From Desmonostoc muscorum FACHB-395 (lineage in GTDB: Bacteria; Cyanobacteriota; Cyanobacteriia; Cyanobacteriales; Nostocaceae): a DNA stretch of 54,714 nucleotides. Positions 1-7,474 of the stretch are shown in pieces. The stretch spans positions 1-54,714 of the forward strand of contig NZ_JACJSF010000055.1 in assembly GCF_014698035.1 (NCBI RefSeq), read 5' to 3'. Position numbers and translations under genes: made by a program. The first letter of the stretch is position 1. The number at the start of each line of letters is the position of its first letter. The notes beneath the pieces were generated by a model that worked only from the letters and a program-made list of their open reading frames with translations, was not told the origin of the DNA and searched no databases.

Positions 1-22
1 TTTCTAAACTTCAATCTATTAT

Positions 23-108
23 TTATAACCTAACTAGTTCAATTTTTATTTCCCTAACTCACCCTGATTTCTACTTTTCCTCTGCCTAGAGTGACAAAAC
101 AGGGTTAA
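23..108. repeat. Left arm of inverted repeat bracketing the ncp cluster
   Basis: Bases 75-108 are the exact reverse complement of 33165-33198 (34 of 34; core GCCTAGAGTGACAAAACAGG). After an unmatched stretch, 23-43 again matches 33204-33224 in inverted orientation (19 of 21). The arm lies just downstream of the last gene of the leftward operon. No hairpin is evident within one arm. Confidence 0.85.
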
Positions 109-153
109 ATAGGGGATGAAAAAGTATTGTAACGAGAAAATAACGAGCATATT

Positions 154-975
154 TCAACTGATATTACCTAATTGTTGAGTGCGACTCAAAGCAGCAAGCA
201 CTGCATTAGAGATGAGAGTTCGCATACCACCTTTTTCTAACTCGTAAAGACCAACAGCAGTCACTCCCCCAGGACTCGTTACCTTGTTTCGTAAGACTGC
301 TGGATGTTCATCAGTCTGAAACATTAGTTCTACACTGCCAGCAATCGTATGCAATGTTAGTTCTTGGGCTTGTGTCCGAGTTAAACCCATCTGAACCCCA
401 GCATCAATCATCGCCTCTATGTACAGAAATATAAATCCAGTCCCTGCGCTACTCAACGCCGTTGCCATATCAAGGTAATGTTCATTTTGGGTAACAAATT
501 CTTTGCCCAACGTTTGTAAAATGACTTGAGTATGCGATCGCTGTATTTCTGTCACACTTGATGATGCACTCCAAACCGTAGTCCCATGCCCAACTTGTAC
601 TGCAATATTGGGCATTGTACGAACAACAGCTGGATGATTCAACCCTTCGCACAGAGATGGAATACTCGCTCCACTCACAATACTAATTACTAAAGCATCA
701 GGTGGAATTTTACCCTTAAGTATAGCCAGAACCTCTGCTAAAACCTGCGGTTTCACCGCCAATATCACAATAGACGCGCCAACAACCGCTTCTATATTGG
801 AGGTTGTAGTACGTACTCCATATTCACTTTCTAAATGAAGGCATCGCGCAGAAACTGGATCGCTGACTATAATTATATCGGCTTTGGGAACAATTTTCGT
901 TGATAACAATCTAGCCATTATCATTTCGCCCATCGTGCCACCGCCGATAAAGGCAATTTGTAAATCTTCGAGCAT
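154..975 (-). CDS. ncpE: Pyrroline-5-carboxylate reductase family protein (4-methylproline biosynthesis)
   Basis: This 273-residue protein is a full-length ProC-type NAD(P)H-dependent reductase. Residues 7-15 carry the Rossmann glycine motif (FIGGGTMGE), and the C-terminal dimerisation domain has the family signature around residues 225-260 (NKVTSPGGVT followed by LYELEKGG). It presumably reduces the cyclic imine 3-methyl-pyrroline-5-carboxylate to 4-methyl-L-proline, as described for nostopeptolide and nostocyclopeptide methylproline pathways. It is the last gene of the leftward five-gene operon, 39 bp after the zinc dehydrogenase, with a GAGAAGAG Shine-Dalgarno-like stretch just before ATG. 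It could also be a second housekeeping ProC, but the neighbours argue for a dedicated role. The letter ncpE follows gene order (F-G-C-D-E); the D and E letters could be swapped. Confidence 0.88.
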   Translation of the reverse strand: MLEDLQIAFIGGGTMGEMIMARLLSTKIVPKADIIIVSDPVSARCLHLESEYGVRTTTSNIEAVVGASIVILAVKPQVLAEVLAILKGKIPPDALVISIVSGASIPSLCEGLNHPAVVRTMPNIAVQVGHGTTVWSASSSVTEIQRSHTQVILQTLGKEFVTQNEHYLDMATALSSAGTGFIFLYIEAMIDAGVQMGLTRTQAQELTLHTIAGSVELMFQTDEHPAVLRNKVTSPGGVTAVGLYELEKGGMRTLISNAVLAALSRTQQLGNIS

Positions 976-1014
976 CTCTTCTCTCTCTTATCTAAGTCAT
1001 TTGATATATTGGCA

Positions 1015-2121
1015 TCAAGATAGATTAGGTTGAATCACAGCTTTTAATACAGAGCCTTGCTCTACATCTGCCAGCGCTTGATTAATTTCTTGTAGTGTAT
1101 ATGAACGACTAATTATGCTTGACCAAGCAATATTTTTCCTGGAATCACTATGACGTTTTAGTAATTCAATCATTCTGTAAAAATGGCTAAAATCAATTCC
1201 CCAAGTTCCGCGAATATCAATATGTTTTAGATTAATTTCCAGGTGGGGATTGATGAGTATTTCACCCGTATTTGTGTAATGCCCGACAATAACATAGCGG
1301 CCTCCATTCCTGGTCATATTTAAGCCCTCTTTGACAGCAATAGGAATGCCTGTGGCTTCAATAGTGACATCAGCACCGTGTCCGTTTGTCAATTCCAAAA
1401 CTCGCTCAATATGTTGTCGTGGATCATCAGCCCTAATTGCAAGGGTTTCATCGACACCAAAGGATTTGGCAACTACTAATCGGCTCTCAAATTTATCAAT
1501 TACAATTACTTTGCCTGCACCTGAGAGCAAAGCTAGAATTGCCACACTCAAACCAACAGGCCCACAACCCTGAACCACGACAACATCACCAATTTGAATC
1601 TGCGCTCGGTCGATAGCGTGTAATGCAGTTGGTAAAGCACATCCTCCAGCAATGAATTGCTTTGGTGAGACTTCTTCGGGTAGAGTTAGAACTTTAACCC
1701 CTGGTTTGAGGTAAATCAGTTCAGACCAACCACCCAGCAACCCATCTTTGGCTGAGTAGGTGACACCATAAACTTTACGTTTTGGACAGCGAGTGGATGC
1801 TTTGGCTACTAGACAATACCAGCAGTTGTAACAGGTTTCGTGGACATCCAGAAAAGTTGCGATCGCTCCAGGCTGAATTAATTTACCATTGACATCACTA
1901 ACTGCTCCACCTGTTTCCACCACACGACCAACTGAGAAGTGTCCAGGGATGATGGGATATGGTACTCCCTCTAAACGCCCATGTAGTAAATGTACATCAG
2001 TTCCACAAACTTCACTATATAAGGTTTCAAGAATGATTCCACCCTTTTCCAGAATCGGCTCTGCTAATTGTTGGACTTCAACTGGTTGATTAGGTGCAGT
2101 CATCACAGCTGCTAAGGGCAT
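1015..2121 (-). CDS. ncpD: Zinc-dependent medium/long-chain alcohol dehydrogenase (4-methylproline biosynthesis)
   Basis: This 368-residue protein has the MDR alcohol dehydrogenase layout. Catalytic zinc ligands are C39 and H61; a structural-zinc lobe has C97, C100, C103 and C112; a Rossmann motif (GCGPVGLS) lies near residue 185. The family role here is oxidation of 5-hydroxyleucine to 4-methylglutamate semialdehyde, which cyclises spontaneously to the methyl-P5C used by the adjacent reductase. Two oddities are visible: the usual GHE after the proline is GHF (F62), and the last spacing in the zinc lobe is eight residues where seven is common. It sits 48 bp downstream of the oxygenase gene, with GAGGA about 8 bases before ATG. 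Substrate is inferred from context; the D/E letter assignment is by gene order. Confidence 0.87.
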   Translation of the reverse strand: MPLAAVMTAPNQPVEVQQLAEPILEKGGIILETLYSEVCGTDVHLLHGRLEGVPYPIIPGHFSVGRVVETGGAVSDVNGKLIQPGAIATFLDVHETCYNCWYCLVAKASTRCPKRKVYGVTYSAKDGLLGGWSELIYLKPGVKVLTLPEEVSPKQFIAGGCALPTALHAIDRAQIQIGDVVVVQGCGPVGLSVAILALLSGAGKVIVIDKFESRLVVAKSFGVDETLAIRADDPRQHIERVLELTNGHGADVTIEATGIPIAVKEGLNMTRNGGRYVIVGHYTNTGEILINPHLEINLKHIDIRGTWGIDFSHFYRMIELLKRHSDSRKNIAWSSIISRSYTLQEINQALADVEQGSVLKAVIQPNLS

Positions 2122-2169
2122 GAATCAGTTCCTCACTATGTTTACCAAATTGCTTCCTACTTATCAGCT

Positions 2170-2967
2170 TCAAGACCACAAAATAATTTCACCGTTAGGT
2201 AGTAATCCGATCGCAGAGGTGAAAGTCACACGTTGTCCATCCATTGGTTCAACAGTGTGATAGTTGCGTGTATTGAAAATGAACACATCTCCTACATAAG
2301 GTTGGAAAGCGATCGCGTCTGCATCTGCAATTACTGTATCACCATAGCCGTAGGAGTCGAGTTTATATTGGTCATCTCCTGGTTTCCACTGGCGATCATA
2401 GATGCGTGTTTGACCATGATTGTTTGGAGAAAATTTCAAGTACAAATTCCAAGAAAGTTGATAAATAACTGTACCAATTTCCCATTTTGATTGTTCTAAC
2501 GGAGCATAATCAATATGAAGTTGAGTACCCTGCTCTATTTTTCTGATCAGTCCTGCATAATAACTACCATAGAGTGGTTCCGAAGCAATTCGTACAGTCG
2601 CGCCTGTACAATCTCGAATTTTCACCATTAAGCGTTCTAATGGATTAAAAGAGGCTGCCATAATGCAGTCTCTTAATTTAGTTGTGCGTTCTACTGCTTG
2701 AAAATAAGCTGCTTTACTAATGCGATTATATTCAAACACTGTGATACCAATTCTCTCAATCTTGGGATTCACATTTTGATAGCAATCAAAGTTGAATAAT
2801 TCAGCTTGATTGACTAACATCTCACACTCTTGGGGTGTAGCAAATTCTTTTAGCCGAATTAAAGGAATTCGGTTTTCCCACAACATTCTTAAAGACTCTA
2901 TAGTTAAGGGATACTCTTGCTTATTGTCCCAAACTTTGGATTTAATCTGGTTAGAAGTAGCAGCCAT
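2170..2967 (-). CDS. ncpC: Fe(II)/2-oxoglutarate-dependent oxygenase, probable L-leucine 5-hydroxylase
   Basis: The 265-residue protein shows a facial triad: H151-x-D153 (LHIDYAP) and H237 (NYHTVEP), followed by R246 (GQRVTF), the usual 2-oxoglutarate carboxylate ligand. This is the cupin-fold oxygenase pattern of the amino-acid hydroxylases. Leucine 5-hydroxylases are known beside methylproline genes in Nostoc and in griselimycin producers (GriE). I therefore infer that this enzyme makes 5-hydroxyleucine, the first step to 4-methylproline. It lies between the hydrolase gene and the two other methylproline genes in the same orientation. An AAGGAG Shine-Dalgarno 9 bases upstream supports the ATG at 2967. 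Alternative: hydroxylation of another free amino acid. Family call is secure; substrate is inference. Confidence 0.82.
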   Translation of the reverse strand: MAATSNQIKSKVWDNKQEYPLTIESLRMLWENRIPLIRLKEFATPQECEMLVNQAELFNFDCYQNVNPKIERIGITVFEYNRISKAAYFQAVERTTKLRDCIMAASFNPLERLMVKIRDCTGATVRIASEPLYGSYYAGLIRKIEQGTQLHIDYAPLEQSKWEIGTVIYQLSWNLYLKFSPNNHGQTRIYDRQWKPGDDQYKLDSYGYGDTVIADADAIAFQPYVGDVFIFNTRNYHTVEPMDGQRVTFTSAIGLLPNGEIILWS

Positions 2968-3068
2968 AATACAACTCCTTGCATTTAAATTTAAACTTCA
3001 GCTTTAGTCAAACTCAATTCATATTCAGCAACGCTATGTTTGCTTGTGATGAGTGCAAACTTGATTAT

Positions 3069-4673
3069 TTACTGTTTACTAAAATACAGTCTTCGTACCC
3101 TGTCACAACAACGATATAAACCGATAACTTGACCTTCTCGATCTCGCACCAATTCAAACTTATCTACATATGTAAAATATCTAAGAAAAGCATTTTGTCC
3201 AGCAACTATGAGATGAGATGGTGGATAGCCTTTGCTCTTATAATATAATTTATTACCTAGTAGATTTATTTTAAAGTCACACTCTAATTCAGCAGAATAA
3301 TAAGTACCAGGATAATTGGCTAATATATCTTTTGGAGAATCTAGTATTTTTTCAAATGTGTAGGTTTTAATACCATTACCAATATCTAATTTTTCTATCA
3401 GGCGAATAATATCTTCAGAAAACTCAATACTATAGTCAATTTCATTATCGACAGATTGAAAATGATTGTTGTCAATTGGAATAAGTTGAAAATACATCGA
3501 TGCTAGTTTAGCCATTAATTTTCCATTTTTTATCTCCAACTCCAATATGCTTCCAGTCGTGGGGTTATGATAAAATCCAACTTTGAGTTGTAGCTCCACT
3601 ATAGGTAAATTAATAGAGCTAATAGAACGCGAAATAGGTTTAGTAATATTTTCAATATAATCATTTTCTAAATATATATCAGCAACTTGAAAAGCTAATT
3701 TAGTCGGGTTAAGTGTACTTAAATTAGCCAGACAGATAACAGAAAACTGGCGTTCGGGAAATCGAATAGAATCACTCCGATAACCCGTCCAAGAGCCTCC
3801 ATGACTAATTGTTTTTAAGCCGCCGCGATCGCCAATCTGCAACCCAAATGCACCTGATATAATTTCGCCATTATTGAGTTGGCGTGGAGTAGTTATCTCT
3901 TCAATTAAATCTTGTCCATATCCACCTAAGATATTGTGATAGAAATTTCGATCCCAAAGTAGTAAATCTTCGATAGTTGTATAAAGCTGTCCATCTCCAC
4001 AGAAATCGTGAAAAGACATATCGATCTGAAAACCCTCTCCATCTTTTGGAGCGTATCCATCGGCTCTATTTTTCACGATTTCTCTAAAGTTATCGTGAAA
4101 ATGGGTATTTTTCATTCCTAGCGGGGCAAAAATATGTTCTTGGGCAAATACACGTAAAGATTTGCCAGAGACGCGTCTCACAATTTCTGCTAGTATAATG
4201 TAGCCAGAATTACAGTATAATTGCTCAGTTCCAGGCTCGAAATTTAAGCTTTGTTGTCGAGCAATTAAGGTAATAATTTCTTCGTTTGAATACTTATTTT
4301 CAAACCTCATTCCAGCAAATAACATTAAATGTAAATAGTCACGTAAACCACTGGTGTGGTCGATTAAATAGCGGATAGTAATAGAATGACTATATTGAGG
4401 AATTTCTGGAATATATTTTTGTAACTCATCATCTAAGTTAAGCAATTTTTGTCTGGCTAGTAAGACGATACACATTGCTGTAAATTGCTTGGAGTTGGAA
4501 GCGATATCAAATACAGAATTAGAGGTTATGGGAATGTTGTATTCCAAGTTAGCCATACCATAACCGCGTTGGTAAATTATCTCCTCATTCTGAATAACAG
4601 CAATAGCACAGCCAGGGAAATTAGGTTTATTCCACCGGATGAATAATTCATCGACTTTGGTAATTAGCACCAT
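3069..4673 (-). CDS. ncpG: Serine beta-lactamase/DD-peptidase-like hydrolase of the ncp operon
   Basis: This is a serine hydrolase of the class C beta-lactamase/D-aminopeptidase fold. Numbered from the upstream GTG at 4706, the catalytic motifs are S70-x-x-K73 (IASNSKQF), Y164-x-N166 (YCNSGY) and H302-G-G (SHGGSWTG). About 170 residues of C-terminal beta-rich domain follow. An upstream GTG at 4706 would add 11 residues; I prefer ATG at 4673 because the conserved fold begins right after it. No clear signal peptide is seen, so it is probably cytoplasmic or loosely membrane-associated. It is second in the operon, 65-98 bp after the exporter. Possible roles are hydrolysis or proofreading of linear peptide aldehyde or shunt peptides, or self-protection; none can be read from sequence alone. 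Confidence 0.82.
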   Translation of the reverse strand: MVLITKVDELFIRWNKPNFPGCAIAVIQNEEIIYQRGYGMANLEYNIPITSNSVFDIASNSKQFTAMCIVLLARQKLLNLDDELQKYIPEIPQYSHSITIRYLIDHTSGLRDYLHLMLFAGMRFENKYSNEEIITLIARQQSLNFEPGTEQLYCNSGYIILAEIVRRVSGKSLRVFAQEHIFAPLGMKNTHFHDNFREIVKNRADGYAPKDGEGFQIDMSFHDFCGDGQLYTTIEDLLLWDRNFYHNILGGYGQDLIEEITTPRQLNNGEIISGAFGLQIGDRGGLKTISHGGSWTGYRSDSIRFPERQFSVICLANLSTLNPTKLAFQVADIYLENDYIENITKPISRSISSINLPIVELQLKVGFYHNPTTGSILELEIKNGKLMAKLASMYFQLIPIDNNHFQSVDNEIDYSIEFSEDIIRLIEKLDIGNGIKTYTFEKILDSPKDILANYPGTYYSAELECDFKINLLGNKLYYKSKGYPPSHLIVAGQNAFLRYFTYVDKFELVRDREGQVIGLYRCCDRVRRLYFSKQ

Positions 4674-4771
4674 GATTTCTTTCTGATTGATATATTTCCA
4701 TCTCACAATATCTTCTACATCACACCGCTACTTTTACCTTTTATAGGAAAAAACTAAATTACCTTCAGCCA

Positions 4772-6790
4772 CTAAACTCTCACCCATTTTAATATTTTTG
4801 GATCTTTATCATATCCATAGGTAACGCCATCCCTAGTAGTGATAAACTCCCCTTTGCTTGCCTTACTTCTAATAGTGGAAACAGAATAGTAGGTTAATTC
4901 ATTCATTTCCTTATGACTGAGCTTTTTAGTTGTGCTGCTCTCTGAATCATTTAGGGACTTATCTTGAGATGAATCTTCTATTTTTATTTGGACATTTGCG
5001 GTGGGTTTAGTAATACTTACTTTTTGAGCTTTCTGCTCCCGGTAATCTTGTACTCTCATAAGTTGCCAACTGGAATCTTCTGTAAGTTCCAGAACCCATT
5101 GATGATAATCAAATAGACTTTCTCGATGCCCAACACTAATAAACGTTGTTTTCGTATCTTGTAACTGTTGGTATAAACCTCCTTCATTTTTTAAATCCAA
5201 GGCACTTGTTGCTTCATCTAATATCGTGAACCTTGGATGAGTAACTAATAATCGTGCGAAAGCCAGACGTTGTTGTTCTCCTAGCGATAGTATGTTCTCC
5301 CAAGGAACTTCTGTATCGAAGCTATCGACTCGACTTAGCAAGTTTTGTAGGTTGACTTGTTGCAAAACTTTTGTAAGTTCTGCGTCAGTCATCTGACTAT
5401 TTGTAGTAGGATAAAGCAACTGTTCGCGCAAGGTTCCTAAAATTATGTAAGGACGTTGGGGTAAAAATAAAACTTCTTCTAATGGAGGTCGCACCAAACG
5501 GCCAGTCCCCGCATTCCACAAACCAGCGATCGCTCTCAATAGAGAACTTTTACCTCGACCACTCGGCCCAACAATCAATAAACCTTCTCCTGCTTTGACA
5601 GACAGTGATAAATCTTCAACAATTACCTGTTCATAATCGGGCGTTTGTAAGGTGACATTCTCAAAAGCGATCTGATTTTCTTCTATTGTTTTAATGGTAG
5701 TTATATGCTCTGGTTCTTTGGTAACAGCTTCTAACGCATCTGAAAATTCGGATAACCGTTCAACATAGCTAGAAAATCTTCCAGAATTCCCAAATTCATT
5801 GATTAACTCACCCAAAGCATTAGCGAAAAAATAGCAACATACAGACGCTTGGATAATTTCTCCAAACTCCATTTCACCTCTAATCTGTAAAGGCCCAAAT
5901 ACTATATATGGAAATATTTGAATTACAGATTGATAACCTCTATTAAAAATCTCATTGTTCTTCTCCCAATCAATTTTGCGTTTAGCATTTTTTATCAAAT
6001 TGCTAAATCGGCGGTTAATAATATTTAATTCTTGGTTCTCTCCTCGGAAGAAAGCTACTGATTCAGCATGAGTGCGGAAATGAGTCAGGCAATAGGTGTA
6101 CTCAGCTTTCGCTTCGAGTTCTTGTCGATTAATTTTATTTAATTCTTGGGTCAAGTAGACAGCAATAAAATTGCCTATAACCGTATAACTAACTAAAATC
6201 AGTGCAACAGACTGAGAGATTGACCAAAGAACTAATAAAAAAGCTGTCATCTCCAGGATTTTTTCTAGGAGAGTAGCTGAAAAACTTAAAGCATTACTTG
6301 CAATGGGTTCGATTTCTTGAGATAAGCGTTGATCTGGATTATCAATACTAGATGTAAAGTTAATTTTATAATAAGCTCGACTGTTTAAATATTTTGATAA
6401 AATCTGATTATTCAGCCATTGATACCAATCTAAAGCAATTTTTTTTCTCACTAGTCTGGAGAACCCGGCTAAGAGAGTTCCCAATGCTAGAGCTGAACCA
6501 TAAAGCAGTAAAGCATCATAAAATTTAGAGATTTCCTTCTCTTGAATGATGATATCTGCCAAATAGCGATTAATAAAGCTATTAAAAACATTTGCACCAA
6601 CAAGGACAATTATTAATAATATTAGGAGAATAAGCATTCCCCATGAGCGAATCACTTCTGAGAATGCTCTATCTCCTGGCTCGTTTGGATACCAGTAAGG
6701 TTGTGCGACTGCTTTTACGTCTTTCCAAAATTGAATGAAACCTAAAAAAGCATTTGTTGAAGGTTGAGCTTGAACAACTTGGGTTGGCAT
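4772..6790 (-). CDS. ncpF: ABC exporter (fused membrane and ATPase domains), SbmA/YddA-like
   Basis: The 672-residue protein fuses a membrane domain (hydrophobic segments near 50-68, 92-110, 182-212, 286-300) of the ABC_membrane_2 type to a nucleotide-binding domain. The latter has Walker A 408-416 (GPSGRGKSS), Q-loop LPQRP near 443, signature LSLGEQ 501-506, Walker B TILDEA 522-527 and H-loop H555. It most likely exports nostocyclopeptide or its precursor across the inner membrane. An unusual tail of about 80 residues (590-672) follows: a Ser/Thr/Lys-rich linker and then a compact segment (628-672) resembling a small helix-turn-helix fold, not typical of exporters. It is first in the leftward operon and faces ncpA across the shared promoter region. 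No strong ribosome site is seen. Confidence 0.9.
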   Translation of the reverse strand: MPTQVVQAQPSTNAFLGFIQFWKDVKAVAQPYWYPNEPGDRAFSEVIRSWGMLILLILLIIVLVGANVFNSFINRYLADIIIQEKEISKFYDALLLYGSALALGTLLAGFSRLVRKKIALDWYQWLNNQILSKYLNSRAYYKINFTSSIDNPDQRLSQEIEPIASNALSFSATLLEKILEMTAFLLVLWSISQSVALILVSYTVIGNFIAVYLTQELNKINRQELEAKAEYTYCLTHFRTHAESVAFFRGENQELNIINRRFSNLIKNAKRKIDWEKNNEIFNRGYQSVIQIFPYIVFGPLQIRGEMEFGEIIQASVCCYFFANALGELINEFGNSGRFSSYVERLSEFSDALEAVTKEPEHITTIKTIEENQIAFENVTLQTPDYEQVIVEDLSLSVKAGEGLLIVGPSGRGKSSLLRAIAGLWNAGTGRLVRPPLEEVLFLPQRPYIILGTLREQLLYPTTNSQMTDAELTKVLQQVNLQNLLSRVDSFDTEVPWENILSLGEQQRLAFARLLVTHPRFTILDEATSALDLKNEGGLYQQLQDTKTTFISVGHRESLFDYHQWVLELTEDSSWQLMRVQDYREQKAQKVSITKPTANVQIKIEDSSQDKSLNDSESSTTKKLSHKEMNELTYYSVSTIRSKASKGEFITTRDGVTYGYDKDPKILKWVRV

Positions 6791-7474
6791 ATTGTGAGAC
6801 TAAACTAAGACTTTAGCTAATAATTAAAATAGTTATATGGAAGTTATCTTAAGGCTCAATTCCTTACTAAATAAGCATTATAGCCATAAAGAAAGTAGCA
6901 AATTGTCCTAGTGTAATTATTGGGTTTTTTGGAGAAAAATAGGCTTTTTATCACAAATCGGTAAACATGCTTGTGAAGGTATTATTTAGCCCAACTTTTC
7001 TACTAACTAACCCATTTATTAATCTGCTGTAAGCACCTTGGTGTCGAGAGTTGACAGCAGTTAATAAGTTTTCAGCAATGTTTCATATTCTATAACGCAG
7101 TATAAACCAATTTACATTTTATTTTTTGTTTTTACCCCAATTTACCAAGCGGATATCTCTTAACTGTCTTAACTGTCTTAACTGTCCGCTTAACTGTCTT
7201 AATTGGTATTGTATTTTGTTGACTAAGGTGAGATAATTCATAAGTTCAATTAAAAAGTACAGCTTTAAATAAACAAACTCCGCTTATTTAAAAGTCAACT
7301 TTTATTGAAAACTAGTAAAATATATCATTTGAAAAGCAAATTTTTGATGCTTATTACTATCAGAAAGTCTAGTTAATATTAACTTTACTCTTAGCTAAGA
7401 CTGTAAAAATTCAAGATAGCTTTAGAGGAAAATATTAATTTATTAAAATTAGTATCGATTATTAGAGTAGAATC
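6791..7474. promoter_or_regulatory. Divergent promoter region between ncpF and ncpA
   Basis: This 684-bp AT-rich spacer separates the two divergent transcription units and must hold both promoters. It contains no ORF and I could not fix -10/-35 boxes or an NtcA site (GTA-N8-TAC) with confidence. The only clear structure is the nonamer array at 7159-7206. The ncpA leader is about 260 bp downstream of that array. Confidence 0.6.
7159..7206. repeat. 9-bp tandem repeat CTTAACTGT in the divergent promoter region
   Basis: CTTAACTGT occurs at 7159-7167, 7168-7176 and 7177-7185 without gaps. A fourth exact copy follows after CCG at 7189-7197, then a degenerate copy (CTTAATTGG) at 7198-7206. Iterated direct repeats in a shared promoter could be binding sites for a regulator, or simply a short tandem repeat. 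Confidence 0.85.

Noticed and set aside
6791..7474. NtcA or HetR site in the ncp promoter region
   Set aside because: I found no GTA-N8-TAC with a properly spaced -10 box, so nitrogen control cannot be claimed.
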